A DNA stretch of 64,000 nt from JADGGM01 sp025449955 (GCA_036554285.1 DATBNO010000016.1:1-64000); one strand, 5' to 3'. Numbered from the stretch's first letter, positions 18,331-27,024 are shown. The notes: generated from the letters alone by a model not told the origin. Numbers and translations: made by a program.

Positions 18331-19100
18331 AGCCCCGTGGGAGCGTGCAAGAACGTCCACGGGATCCCGAACGTCGAGCTCACGTGTTCGGCGAGCGCTC
18401 GGACGCCGAATGTCTCCGTGGCGTAGTGACCCGCATACACGATCGCGATGCCCAACTCTTCGGCGTCGATCGCGGTCCAGTGCGGACCTTCTCCCACGAT
18501 GAGTGTGTCCACGTGGCGCGCCGCGGCCTCGGTGATCGTCTCGCGTGAGGCGCCAGCTCCTGTGCACACTGCCCACCGTTTGGTGATGCGCCCTGGCTCG
18601 CATGTCGTGTGGCGCACCATGCCGCCGTAGCGTGAGGCAATGCTCGCCGCGCGCGCGATGACGTCCGCCGTCGGCGTGTTGGACTCTCCACCGACCCCGA
18701 TGTCCAGCGTCTGGTACCGCGCGAAACCAAATGCCGGCGTTAGGCCGAGCTCTTTGGCGAGGAGGACGTTGTTGCCGAGCGTGGGGTGGGCGTCGAGCGG
18801 CAAGTGTGCCGAGTAGAGTGCCAAGCGGCCCGTGACCAAGGACTGCACGCGACGGAACGCCGGCCCGCGCAACGGTTCGAGCCCGCTCCAGAAGAGTCCG
18901 TGGTGAACCAGCAAGAGATTGGCGCCTCCACTGACTGCGTCGCGAATCGTGCGTTCGCGGGCGTCGACTGCGGCGGCGATGCGCCCGATGTCATCTGCGG
19001 TCTCGACCTGAAGACCGTTGAGCGCGCTCGGATAGTCGGGGATCTCCGCGACGCGCAGCAGGTCGTCCAGGTACTGCGCGATCTCCGACAGTGCCGGCAT
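18327..19100 (-). CDS. NIF3-family dinuclear metal protein
   Basis: A 257-residue protein of the NIF3/YqfO/YbgI family. Visible family marks are LLVHHGLFW (two metal-binding histidines), HLPLDAHPTLGNN, and near the C-terminus GEGPHW plus AGHYATE with further metal ligands. The family is annotated as GTP cyclohydrolase 1 type 2-like, but its physiological reaction is unsettled. The ATG at 19100 lies 4 bases beyond the BMP gene stop. Its place inside a nucleoside-type import operon suggests it acts on the imported compound; that is inference. Confidence 0.9.
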   Translation of the reverse strand: MPALSEIAQYLDDLLRVAEIPDYPSALNGLQVETADDIGRIAAAVDARERTIRDAVSGGANLLLVHHGLFWSGLEPLRGPAFRRVQSLVTGRLALYSAHLPLDAHPTLGNNVLLAKELGLTPAFGFARYQTLDIGVGGESNTPTADVIARAASIASRYGGMVRHTTCEPGRITKRWAVCTGAGASRETITEAAARHVDTLIVGEGPHWTAIDAEELGIAIVYAGHYATETFGVRALAEHVSSTFGIPWTFLHAPTGL

Positions 19101-19104
19101 CGTG

Positions 19105-20133
19105 TCAGTGCGTGCTGGTCGAGTCGACAAACTCGATGCGCGGTGGATGGAGCCTGCCGCTCACGATCGCTTGTTGCGTGGTGTCGAGCGTGGCGCGAAG
19201 TGGCGGTGTGATCAGCGAATCGAGCGCGGGATTGATTACGAGTTTGGTCACGTCGGAGCGCGTCCCCAAGTAGAGAATGCCGGGCTTGAACGTTCGCGCC
19301 TTGACTTCGCGCGCCACCGTTAGGAATGCGTGCGGCAGGTCGATCACCACGCTTGCGATCACGACGTTCGGGGCGACGCTGCTCTGATCTGAGTTGGCAC
19401 CGAACACGTACACATGCCTTGATTCTTTCGCGGCTTGAAAAATACCGAGTCCCGCGGCATCCGCATTCTGAAAGATGAAGTCGGCGCCACGCTGAATCTG
19501 CGCCAACGCTTGTTCTTTGCCGGCGCTCGCGTCATCCCAGTTGCCGATGTACGACGTGAGGACAGTAACGCGCGGATCCACGGCGTGCACGCCTGCGGCG
19601 AACGCCAGGAAGCTGCTCTTCACCGGTGGAAGGTCCGTCCCGCCAATGACGCCGACGACGCGCGAGTGCGATAGTGTACCGGCGATGACGCCTGCGAGGT
19701 AAGAAGGCTCTTCGAACCCAAAGATCATGGGCGCCACGTTTGGTCCAGAGCGGTTCCCCGAAGTCGTGATGTACACGGTCCTCGGGAACTCGGGCCCGAC
19801 ACGCGACGCGGCGTCTTGAAATTCGAAGCCGTGTCCGAAGACCAGGTTGTATCCTTGGGCTCCGTACGCACGGAAGTTCTCTTCAAAATCGGCCGGCGTC
19901 TTTACCTGAATGTTGCTAACGCGGGCGTCGAGGCTGTCACGGATGCGAAGAAGCCCTTGGTAGGCACCGGCATTCCAGGCGTGGTCCGAGATCGGCCCTG
20001 GCGTAAGAAGCGCGACCTTGAACGCAGTCGAGTCGGCCCCTTTTCCCGAGGCAGCGCCAGCTCCGCAGGCGGTGAGTGCGCAAATGTGGAAGAGTGTGGA
20101 GAACACGCGCACGCGCCTGTGTACAGCTAGCAT
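19105..20133 (-). CDS. BMP-family substrate-binding lipoprotein
   Basis: A 342-residue protein from the ATG at 20133. Its signal peptide ends in the lipobox CALTAC/G, so it is an anchored binding protein. The mature part shows BMP/PnrA family features: VALLTPGPISDHAWNAGAYQGL, DFEENFRAYGAQGYNLVFGHGFEFQDA and, later, FIFQNADAAGLG. PnrA-type proteins bind purine nucleosides. It is the first gene of the six-gene operon and would capture the solute for the two permeases. A terminator lies between it and the upstream bactofilin gene, so it needs its own promoter. Confidence 0.92.
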   Translation of the reverse strand: MLAVHRRVRVFSTLFHICALTACGAGAASGKGADSTAFKVALLTPGPISDHAWNAGAYQGLLRIRDSLDARVSNIQVKTPADFEENFRAYGAQGYNLVFGHGFEFQDAASRVGPEFPRTVYITTSGNRSGPNVAPMIFGFEEPSYLAGVIAGTLSHSRVVGVIGGTDLPPVKSSFLAFAAGVHAVDPRVTVLTSYIGNWDDASAGKEQALAQIQRGADFIFQNADAAGLGIFQAAKESRHVYVFGANSDQSSVAPNVVIASVVIDLPHAFLTVAREVKARTFKPGILYLGTRSDVTKLVINPALDSLITPPLRATLDTTQQAIVSGRLHPPRIEFVDSTSTH

Positions 20134-20166
20134 AAGACGTTGGACTATATTGTGTTGTGAGCGTGT

Positions 20167-20208
20167 AAAAAACGCAGAAGGCGACAACCGAATGTGGGTT
20201 GTCGCCTT
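20167..20208 (-). terminator. Terminator of the par-bactofilin operon
   Basis: A 12-bp perfect stem (AAGGCGACAACC with GGTTGTCGCCTT, plus coordinates 20178-20189 and 20197-20208) is followed on the minus strand by CTGCG and a T-run (20172-20167). It separates the bactofilin gene from the BMP transporter operon. Confidence 0.85.
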
Positions 20209-20246
20209 GAAAAGTACTGCTGAACTGCTCTGACGCGCAGTAGGCC

Positions 20247-20684
20247 CTAGCGTCCGAAGGCTAAAGACGGCGTTTCTGCCTCTTCCGGCTCAACGTGCTC
20301 TTTGGCGTCCGTGATGCGGACGGTGCCATTGATTCGGCCTCCTTCGACGACGGCGATCGCGCGAGTGTTGATGTCTCCGGTGATGACAGAGGTGCTTTGC
20401 ACCTCGAGCCTTTCGCTGGCGTTGATCGTACCCTCGACTTTGCCGCCGACGACGGCTTCGCGAGTCGTGATATCGCCGCGCACCTCGCCCTGGCGGCCGA
20501 TCAAGACCTGACGACCAGCGTGGATCGAGCCTTCGACCCGACCTTCGACGCGAATGACGCCCTCGGTTTCGATGTCACCGTCGATGCTCGTGCCTGCAGC
20601 GATGATGGACAGCGAAGAGCTTCCACCCAGCGTGGGGCTTCGCGTGTCATCAAGTGCGCGCGCGTCCTTATTGAAGATCGCCAT
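20247..20684 (-). CDS. Bactofilin
   Basis: A 145-residue protein with a central block (about residues 25-125) of short beta-strand repeats spaced six residues apart (GDIETEGVIRVEGRVEGSI, then VRGDITTREAVVGGKVEGTI), the right-handed beta-helix of bactofilins. Disordered ends flank it. Bactofilins polymerise without nucleotide and organise cell-wall enzymes or segregation complexes. The gene overlaps the upstream LytM/M23 peptidase gene by 17 bases, which implies coupled synthesis, as in operons where bactofilin and a peptidase set cell shape. Confidence 0.93.
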   Translation of the reverse strand: MAIFNKDARALDDTRSPTLGGSSSLSIIAAGTSIDGDIETEGVIRVEGRVEGSIHAGRQVLIGRQGEVRGDITTREAVVGGKVEGTINASERLEVQSTSVITGDINTRAIAVVEGGRINGTVRITDAKEHVEPEEAETPSLAFGR

Positions 20685-21489
20685 TCGATGGTCCCTGTTT
20701 CATGAGCGACATGGGATCGACGCTCGTGCCGTTGTGGTGCACTTCAAAGTGAAGATGCGCGGGAACAGAATTGGATGGGCTGCCTAACGCGCCGATCACG
20801 GCGCCGGCGGCGACGCGACTGTTCTGCGTCACGCGGACATCGTGCACATCGCCGTACATGGTCTGATAGCCGTCGCGATGGGCGATCCGCACTGTGGCGC
20901 TGCCCGACGAGTCGACACTGACCTCGACGACCGAACCGGCGCCGGAGGCACGAACGAGGGTGCCCGTTGGCGCTTCGATGTCCAGTCCGTGGGTCGAGGA
21001 CGTGGTGTCGTCGCGCGCGACGATGGTGCCTGCGACCGCAAGTGGCCACTGACTCGGGAGCGACGTGCTGTTGGTGTCGGCGGTCGCAGCCGCCGCGGCC
21101 GGGGTCGAGACACTCTCGCTGGCCTGCGGCGTCGAGGCGCCGAGCATGTGTTGTACCTGCTGAAACCGACTCTCGAGCGCAGTGAGCGCCGCCTGCAGTG
21201 TGTCGAGGCGCGTGACGTCGTGCTGGAGGGTTTGCACACGGCGCGTGAGAGCGGGAACGCGAGCGGCCTGCGACGCCAGGAAGAACCAGCTGAGAATGAC
21301 GATCCCGAGGATGGTGCCCGCAGTGTAGGCGCCGCGCCGGAGGAGGCGGACCTGGCGCTGCGTTAGAATGATCGTGCGATTGGCGAGCCCGCTCTCTCGC
21401 TGCACTTGGATGATCATCGATCCAGCGTGCGGCGTGTAGATGTTGCCGTACCCGCGGTCAGACACTTTTGCGCTGGGCTCTTTGGTCAC
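20668..21489 (-). CDS. Membrane-anchored LytM/M23 peptidase-like protein
   Basis: 273 residues. One membrane helix (TAGTILGIVILSWFFLASQ, about residues 54-72) anchors the protein; a coiled-coil-like segment with many Gln and Leu follows (about 80-120). The C-terminal M23 domain (about 155-260) has the HGLD and HLHFEV motifs with zinc-binding residues. It would cut peptidoglycan cross-links. It lies between parB (ATGA overlap) and bactofilin. A wall hydrolase next to a bactofilin is a known shape-control pairing. Confidence 0.9.
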   Translation of the reverse strand: MTKEPSAKVSDRGYGNIYTPHAGSMIIQVQRESGLANRTIILTQRQVRLLRRGAYTAGTILGIVILSWFFLASQAARVPALTRRVQTLQHDVTRLDTLQAALTALESRFQQVQHMLGASTPQASESVSTPAAAAATADTNSTSLPSQWPLAVAGTIVARDDTTSSTHGLDIEAPTGTLVRASGAGSVVEVSVDSSGSATVRIAHRDGYQTMYGDVHDVRVTQNSRVAAGAVIGALGSPSNSVPAHLHFEVHHNGTSVDPMSLMKQGPSNGDLQ

Positions 21490-22394
21490 ATCGCGTCTCG
21501 GCTGCTACCCAGTAAGAGATCGAGTAATCGATCAAGATCGTCGGCGGAATAAAAGACGATCTCGATTGCGCCGCGTCCCGAATCGCGTTGTGAAACGGTC
21601 ACGTCGGTCTGGAAACGGCGACGAAGCTCATCACTCGCACGACGCAACGCGGGTGCAGGTTCCGGCTTGCTCGCTCCGCTGCGGGTGCGAGGTCGAGGGC
21701 GAGCGGGCTGTCCGCCGCGAGCGCGTTGCTCGACATCGCGAACAGTGAGTCCGTGCGCGACGATTTCGTTGGCGAGCGCGGTGAGCTGTCGTTCGTCGGT
21801 TACGGCGAGCAGTGCTCGGGCGTGTCCAAGGGTGATGTGGCCGTCTTGGAGGATCCGGCGTACAGGTTCTGGTAACGCCAATAACCGCAATATGTTAGCA
21901 ACTGTCGTTCGATCCTTTCCGACGACTTCGGCAACCTGCTGTTGCGTTAATGTAAAGTCACTGATCAGACGCTGATAGCCAAGCGCCTCCTCGATCGGGT
22001 TCAAGTTCGACCGCTGAAGATTCTCCACCAACGCCAGCGTCAGCAACATCTGGTCGTCGATCTCCTTTACGACGGCCGGGATATCATCCCATCCGATCTT
22101 TGTCGCTGCGCGCAATCTTCGCTCTCCAGCAATCAACTCATACCCGTCGCCCCCCGACCTCGGCCGCACGACGATCGGCTGGAGCAAACCGTTCGCTCGC
22201 AGGCTGGCCTCGAGCTCGGCAAGCTCACCTGGCTTGAACTCGGTCCGCGGCTGATATGGATTCGGATGTATTTGGGATACGGCAATCCGCTGAAGCGAAT
22301 GTCGGTTAGCAGACTCGGTGGTTGAGACTCCTGGACGCGATGCCAGGAGCGCCTCGAGCCCGCGCCCCAAACGACGCGGCTTTTCAGTTGACAT
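21486..22394 (-). CDS. parB: Chromosome-partitioning protein ParB
   Basis: A 302-residue protein that begins MSTEKPRRLGRGLEALL, the ParA-interacting start. It contains the CTP-binding box region (LIAGERRLRAATKIGWDDIP) and the helix-turn-helix LTQQQVAEVVGKDRTTVANILRLL that reads parS. The C-terminal dimerisation domain ends DLLLGSSRDAM. It loads at parS as a CTP-driven clamp. A 100-base gap separates it from parA, longer than usual, whereas its stop overlaps the peptidase start (ATGA). Confidence 0.97.
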   Translation of the reverse strand: MSTEKPRRLGRGLEALLASRPGVSTTESANRHSLQRIAVSQIHPNPYQPRTEFKPGELAELEASLRANGLLQPIVVRPRSGGDGYELIAGERRLRAATKIGWDDIPAVVKEIDDQMLLTLALVENLQRSNLNPIEEALGYQRLISDFTLTQQQVAEVVGKDRTTVANILRLLALPEPVRRILQDGHITLGHARALLAVTDERQLTALANEIVAHGLTVRDVEQRARGGQPARPRPRTRSGASKPEPAPALRRASDELRRRFQTDVTVSQRDSGRGAIEIVFYSADDLDRLLDLLLGSSRDAM

Positions 22395-22494
22395 GCTGGG
22401 ACCTTGGTGGGATTGCCTGAGGAGCGCTCATTTTCACCCTCGACACTTTTTCGACGCGCCAGGCGCCCGAAATACCTGCGGGCGACTGGCGGCT

Positions 22495-23331
22495 TCACTC
22501 AGACTGTTCTTGCGGCGTTACTGGCTGAGGCTTCGCAAGAAGAGCCGGCGTGAAGTCGCCGCTTCGGCGGTATCGTTCGAGGAGCTCCCGTGCAACGCTA
22601 ACGTACGCCTGCGCGCCCGCCGATGCGACGTCGTAGAGGATGATCGGCTTGCCGAAACTAGGTGCCTCCGCGAGTCGCACATTTCGAGGGATCACAGCGT
22701 CGAAAACCTTCGGACCGAAATACTCCCGCGCGTCCGTCGCCACTTGTCGCGACAGGTTCAGCCTCGCGTCGTACATCGTGAGTAGAACACCGTCAATCGC
22801 TAGGTCGGCGTTTAGCCCTCGCTGAATCATGTGCACCGTATTCAGCAGCTGCGACAGCCCCTCGAGCGCGTAGTATTCGCACTGAACAGGAATCAGGATG
22901 GCGTCTGCGGCTGCCAGCATGTTGACGGTGAGGACACCTAGCGACGGTGGACAATCGATCAAAATGAAATCGTAGCGCGAGCGGATCGGCGCGATCGCGT
23001 CCCGCATGGCGAGCTCGCGACGCGTATGGTCGACGAGCTCGATCTCGGCGCCAGCCAGATCCGGCGTGGCGGGAGCGACGTCGAGGTGCGCGAACTGGAT
23101 TGATCTGAGGATCACTTCGGAAAGCGAGCACTCACCGATAAGCGCGTCGTACACCGTGCGCTGCAACCGCTCGCCGTCGAGGCCGACGCCGCTCGTCGCA
23201 TTCCCCTGCGGATCGCCATCGACCAATAGCGTCCGTTGCTCGGCCACAGCTAAGCTTGCGGCGAGATTTACGGCTGTGGTCGTCTTGCCCACGCCGCCCT
23301 TCTGATTGGCAATCGCGATGACCCTAGCCAC
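22495..23331 (-). CDS. parA: Chromosome-partitioning ATPase ParA (Soj)
   Basis: A 278-residue deviant Walker ATPase. The P-loop is KGGVGKTTTAVNLAASLA, with the signature lysine two residues after the KGG start. Switch regions VDGDPQGNATSG and FILIDCPPSLGVLT follow. It forms DNA-bound dimers on the nucleoid and drags ParB-parS complexes. It is the promoter-proximal gene of the par operon; two parS palindromes lie 90-140 bases upstream. The C-terminus carries an extended tail of about 20 residues rich in Pro and Gln. Confidence 0.97.
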   Translation of the reverse strand: MARVIAIANQKGGVGKTTTAVNLAASLAVAEQRTLLVDGDPQGNATSGVGLDGERLQRTVYDALIGECSLSEVILRSIQFAHLDVAPATPDLAGAEIELVDHTRRELAMRDAIAPIRSRYDFILIDCPPSLGVLTVNMLAAADAILIPVQCEYYALEGLSQLLNTVHMIQRGLNADLAIDGVLLTMYDARLNLSRQVATDAREYFGPKVFDAVIPRNVRLAEAPSFGKPIILYDVASAGAQAYVSVARELLERYRRSGDFTPALLAKPQPVTPQEQSE

Positions 23332-23418
23332 CAGTCGCTCCGTCCGCCTAAGGGTCTATGACAGCCTGTCGCGAGCCGCCAATATAATCGTTCGCCGCCG
23401 TGCGGTAGGCCCATCTCG

Positions 23419-23434
23419 TGTTTCATGTGAAACA
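23419..23434. promoter_or_regulatory. parS: parS site 1
   Basis: TGTTTCATGTGAAACA, a 16-bp site that differs from the canonical parS (TGTTTCACGTGAAACA) at one central base. It lies upstream of parA and 20 bp from a second site. Confidence 0.9.
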
Positions 23435-23453
23435 CCAGTTAGTTCTGAGAAGG

Positions 23454-23469
23454 CGTTTCACGTGAAACG
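23454..23469. promoter_or_regulatory. parS: parS site 2
   Basis: CGTTTCACGTGAAACG, a perfect 16-bp palindrome with the canonical parS core TTTCACGTGAAA and changed outer bases. Start-to-start spacing to site 1 is 35 bp. Binding of ParB here could also autoregulate the parA promoter (inference). Confidence 0.92.
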
Positions 23470-23542
23470 CTGGTTGGTATTTTTATCAGCTTTCTGCGCT
23501 GCAACTACAACAGCTAGGCGACAGTTCAACGTCAGCGATGGC

Positions 23543-24265
23543 CTAATCCCTAACGAACAGCCAACGCGCCAGAATTTCGGCGGACACCGTTTGAGTGCCG
23601 AGGTTTATTGGAGTGGTGGTTGCTTGGAGGGACATGCGTGCGGCGAAGGGCTGAACGGGACCCGTTCCGGTTTGCGAGGTCACTTCGATCAGGTCGCCTA
23701 GGTTCCCACCGGCGCCTTTGGCCATCGCTTCAGCATCGCCGCGCGCGCGTTGTACGGCCGCCGCAAGCGCCAACCGCCGCGCATCGTCTTCGTTGGACGA
23801 GAAGAACGACAGCGAATTGATCGCGTTGGCGCCTTTGCTGAGCGCCGCGTCAATGAGTGCACCGAGCTGATCGAGTCGCTGCACGTCGATGCGCACTGTG
23901 TTGGTCACGGTGTAGCCGACGATGCGCGGTATGCTGCCGCTCTTGTCCGTCGGCACGCTTTGCTCCGGATAAACGCTGTAGTCGACCGTCGAGATCTGCG
24001 CGTCGGCGACGCCTAACGCCTTGACGGCGTCGACGACGCCGCGCTGCTTGCGCGCGTTCTCAGCGCTCGCCTGTGCGGCCGTGGCTCCTTTCGTTTCGAC
24101 GCCGATGGAGAGCGTTGCACGGTCCGGCGTAACGCGCGCTTCACCGTGTCCGCTCGCGGCGACCGTCGGTTTGAATGCGGGAGAATCGGCTGCGTTTCTC
24201 CCGTCCTGTTGGGCATGTAGGGGGACGGCGATGGCAAGGCCCAGGAGTAGCGCGATGGCTCTCAT
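23543..24265 (-). CDS. SIMPL-domain (DUF541) periplasmic protein
   Basis: A 240-residue protein with a signal peptide (MRAIALLLGLAIAVPLHAQ). The mature part shows the SIMPL pattern: VAASGHGEARVTPDRATLSIGVETKG, a helix with AQASAENARKQ, then QISTVDYSVYPEQ and GYTVTNTVRIDVQRLDQLG. The family is periplasmic or outer-membrane associated and has been linked to oxidative-stress defence and immunogenic surface proteins, but the activity is unknown. It stands alone between the par region and mnmG. Confidence 0.9.
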   Translation of the reverse strand: MRAIALLLGLAIAVPLHAQQDGRNAADSPAFKPTVAASGHGEARVTPDRATLSIGVETKGATAAQASAENARKQRGVVDAVKALGVADAQISTVDYSVYPEQSVPTDKSGSIPRIVGYTVTNTVRIDVQRLDQLGALIDAALSKGANAINSLSFFSSNEDDARRLALAAAVQRARGDAEAMAKGAGGNLGDLIEVTSQTGTGPVQPFAARMSLQATTTPINLGTQTVSAEILARWLFVRD

Positions 24266-24332
24266 CGTTCACCTCCAGTGATGAGCTTGGTGGGCGGACA
24301 AGCAGCCGCCAACGTTTAAGTAGCAATTCGGC

Positions 24333-24355
24333 AATAAATGCGGGCGTCGCCCGCA
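24333..24355 (-). terminator. Probable terminator of mnmG
   Basis: A perfect 8-bp stem (TGCGGGCG/CGCCCGCA, 24339-24346 and 24348-24355) starts just after the mnmG stop and is followed on the minus strand by ATTTATT. The loop is a single base as drawn, so in practice the top pairs would open. The T-rich tail is short. Confidence 0.5.
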
Positions 24356-24356
24356 A

Positions 24357-26360
24357 TCACATGTCGGTCCGAATCGCGGTCGCCGAATCTCCGACGGCAT
24401 CCGACGACGCGATTTGCGGCACGGGGCGTCTCGTCACCTCGAGCACCAGGTTCTGCAAGTCACTCGGGCTGATTCCAGGAATTCGCGCCGCCTGCGCGAG
24501 CGTCATTGGTCGGATGGCGCTCAACTTCTGACGAGCCTCGAACGAGAGCGATTGCATCTCGGCGTACGCGACGCCGACGCCTAACGGAAAATCGCCCATG
24601 CGCTGCATGCGGGCGACCTGGATGCGCTCGCGCTCGAAGTATCCCGCATACTTGAGCTCCAGTTCCGCGGAGCCGACGGCGTCCGGCGACAGTGCGCCGC
24701 GAACGCCCGTCGACCGTAGCAGCGCGTCGAGGGATACGCCGTGACGCTTGGCCAACTCCGCTACGCGCATGGCGTGTGCAAGCGGTGCGCTGCCGGCGGC
24801 AATCAGCAGCGCGTCGACATCCCGCGGCTCCGCGCTCGTTTCTCTCGCGAGGCGAAGCGCCTCGTCCTCGTCGGCGAGCCGGCGTTCGACCGCGGCGATT
24901 TCGCGCTCGGACAACATGCCGAGCGAGATGGCGCGCGGCGACAGGCGACGAACGGCGTTGTCCTGCCTCGCCGTTAGGCGAAACTCGGAGCGCGACGTGA
25001 ACAGTCGATACGGCTCGTCGACGCCGCGCGTCACCAAGTCATCGATGAGGACGCCGATGTAGGATGTCTCTCGGCCGAGCACGAACGGACCCCTACCCCG
25101 AGCCGCGAGCGCCGCATTGATGCCGGCGACGACGCCCTGTGCAGCGGCCTCTTCGTATCCGGTGGTGCCGTTGATCTGTCCGGCGAGATACACACCGGGC
25201 AACGACTTGAGTTGCAACGTGACGTCGAGTTGAACCGGCGGATAGTAATCGTATTCGATGGCGTAGCCCGCGCGCGTCATCCGCGCGTGCTCCAATCCCG
25301 GCACGGCATGCAAGAACTGCAACTGTACCTCGGCTGGAAGCGACGTCGAGAGTCCGTTGACGTAGAGCTCCGCCGTGTCGTGGCCTTCCGGCTCGAGGAA
25401 AACTTGGTGGCGCTCGACGTCCGGAAACTTCACGATCTTGTCTTCGACGCTGGGGCAGTAGCGTGGGCCACGCGATGCGATAGCGCCGCCGTACATTGCG
25501 GACCGGTTGATGTTCTCACTGATAATTTGTTTCACTTCGGCGCCGGTGTACGTGATCCAGCACGGCAACTGATCCGGATGCCTCGTTGCGGATTCAGTGC
25601 GACGCCGTGCGCTCCAGAAATGGGACCACGAAAAGTCGAATGCTTCGACCTCGCTGTCCTGTCGTTGCAGCCGAGACAGGTCGACCGAGCGGCCGTCGAC
25701 GCGCGGTGGAGTGCCGGTCTTGAAACGCGCGACTTCGAGACCAAGGTCCTCGAGTTGCTGCGCGAGATGAATCGCCGGTGCATCGCCGGCACGTCCGCCC
25801 GCAAGCTTGGTCTCCGTACCAATGTGTATGCGGCCGCGCAAGAACGTGCCGGCCGTGATCACCACGGCACGCGCGGTGAATCGGCGCCCCTCGAGCGTCT
25901 CGACGCCTAACGCACGACGGGCGTCCGAGTCGATGAGCAGTCGCGCAACGGTGCCCTGGATCGTGTGCAACGTGGGATGTTCCTCCAGCAGCGTCCGCAC
26001 GGCTCGGCGATACAGCCCGCGATCGCATTGCGCGCGCGGCGCCCACACCGCAGGTCCCTTGCTCCTGTTGAGCATCCGAAACTGGAGCATTGCGAGGTCG
26101 GTGGCGCGGGCCATGATCCCGCCGAGTGCGTCGACCTCACGGGCGACCGTGCCCTTGGCAATTCCGCCGATCGCGGGATTGCAGGACATCTGGCCGATGG
26201 TCTCGAGCGCCGCTGTGATAAGCCCAACCTTGGCGCCGAGTCGCGCCGCCGCGACGGCGGCCTCGGTTCCTGCATGGCCGGCACCAACGACAATGACGTC
26301 GAGATCCATCTCCGCCCCGGTCACAGAGGACGATCCGATGTGCGTCGATTGCGTGGTCAT
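24357..26360 (-). CDS. mnmG: tRNA uridine-5-carboxymethylaminomethyl modification enzyme, FAD subunit
   Basis: A 667-residue protein with the MnmG/GidA architecture: Rossmann FAD motif VVGAGHAGTEAAVAAARLG at the N-terminus, CNPAIGGIAKG, the folate/FAD segment PPRVDGRSVDLSRL, and the C-terminal helical MnmE-interaction region. With MnmE it installs the cmnm5 group on the wobble uridine of several tRNAs. The longest ATG gives an extra 17 residues before MDLDVIVVGAG; the ATG at 26309 is an alternative. Length is near the upper end of the family. mnmG close to parAB and the origin is a common arrangement. Confidence 0.96.
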   Translation of the reverse strand: MTTQSTHIGSSSVTGAEMDLDVIVVGAGHAGTEAAVAAARLGAKVGLITAALETIGQMSCNPAIGGIAKGTVAREVDALGGIMARATDLAMLQFRMLNRSKGPAVWAPRAQCDRGLYRRAVRTLLEEHPTLHTIQGTVARLLIDSDARRALGVETLEGRRFTARAVVITAGTFLRGRIHIGTETKLAGGRAGDAPAIHLAQQLEDLGLEVARFKTGTPPRVDGRSVDLSRLQRQDSEVEAFDFSWSHFWSARRRTESATRHPDQLPCWITYTGAEVKQIISENINRSAMYGGAIASRGPRYCPSVEDKIVKFPDVERHQVFLEPEGHDTAELYVNGLSTSLPAEVQLQFLHAVPGLEHARMTRAGYAIEYDYYPPVQLDVTLQLKSLPGVYLAGQINGTTGYEEAAAQGVVAGINAALAARGRGPFVLGRETSYIGVLIDDLVTRGVDEPYRLFTSRSEFRLTARQDNAVRRLSPRAISLGMLSEREIAAVERRLADEDEALRLARETSAEPRDVDALLIAAGSAPLAHAMRVAELAKRHGVSLDALLRSTGVRGALSPDAVGSAELELKYAGYFERERIQVARMQRMGDFPLGVGVAYAEMQSLSFEARQKLSAIRPMTLAQAARIPGISPSDLQNLVLEVTRRPVPQIASSDAVGDSATAIRTDM

Positions 26361-26439
26361 GCCAGAAAGCTAATCGCCTTATGCGACCGTGCACGCGGCG
26401 CCGGTGGACACGCAGGGCGAGCGGCGGCAGACTTCCGTC

Positions 26440-26739
26440 ATGCCGCTCTTACTTTCTTTCGACGCGCCGACGATGCTCATTCGCAAGACATCCTTCGAGC
26501 GCGCGGGCTTGGTGCGCAGCGCGATTGACGAACGTTTCGCACTCACACCCGACGAGTTTCGGGTGGAAGTCGACATCGTCGCGATCGGACCGCTTCACGC
26601 CGACGATGCCATCGTTTCCCTAACCGAGTACTTGGAATCGGTCGGTCTGGTTTACTTCGACGACTTCGTGGAGATGAGCGGTAACTGGCCGGCGTGGCTG
26701 GGTGTATCGGTGAGCGGTCGTCCCACGACGGCGCGTTAG
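26440..26739 (+). CDS. Hypothetical protein, 99 residues
   Basis: A small soluble protein from the ATG at 26440 (an upstream in-frame ATG at 26389 lacks a clear ribosome site). It is acidic and begins MPLLLSFDAPTMLIRKTSFERAGL. The spacing of helices and the conserved-looking segments DERFALTPDEFRVEVDIVAIG and SVGLVYFDDFVEMSGNWPAW give no family I recognise. It is divergent from mnmG with 79 bases between starts and convergent with the next gene. Codon use matches the neighbours. The stop TAG lies in a GTTAGGC motif. Confidence 0.6.
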   Translation: MPLLLSFDAPTMLIRKTSFERAGLVRSAIDERFALTPDEFRVEVDIVAIGPLHADDAIVSLTEYLESVGLVYFDDFVEMSGNWPAWLGVSVSGRPTTAR

Positions 26740-26742
26740 GCG

Positions 26743-27024
26743 TCAGGTCTTGACGTCGTGCCGCGGCTGAGGGTTGGTCTCCGGCTGCGGTGAGAGCGCG
26801 CCTTTCCGGAGAAAGCCTTCCCAGTTGCAGGCATAGCACCAGCTCGTGCGGAACCACGGCATGAGCAGGTTCCATCCACGCGACTGCACCCGAAGGGTGG
26901 GCGTGTCGCAGTTCGGACAGCGGTCGCCGTCCGGCAGCAGGCAGAGGAAGAATATCGTCGCCGCGACGATTCGCAGGACGACAAACGCTACGAAGACGAT
27001 CCCGAAGACCAACGCATCCGACAT
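26743..27024 (-). CDS. Small membrane protein with zinc-ribbon-like cysteines
   Basis: 93 residues from the ATG at 27024, preceded by GAGGTG six bases upstream. A hydrophobic helix (VFGIVFVAFVVLRIVAATIF) is followed by two CxxC knuckles, CPNC and CYAC, about 30 residues apart, which could hold one zinc ion. The tail is polar. Function unknown. Its stop is 3 bases from that of the convergent gene. Confidence 0.65.
   Translation of the reverse strand: MSDALVFGIVFVAFVVLRIVAATIFFLCLLPDGDRCPNCDTPTLRVQSRGWNLLMPWFRTSWCYACNWEGFLRKGALSPQPETNPQPRHDVKT

Noticed and set aside
18328..18603. Upstream extension of the ABC ATPase
   Set aside because: It overlaps the NIF3 gene and is Arg/His-rich without similarity; the GTG at 18330 gives the GTGA overlap.
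20134..20166. Promoter of the BMP operon
   Set aside because: TATAGT-like and T-rich segments exist on the minus strand, but spacing to a -35 candidate is wrong, so no site is called.
22395..22494. Regulatory RNA in the 100-base parA-parB gap
   Set aside because: Some inverted repeats are possible, but none is strong or recognisable.
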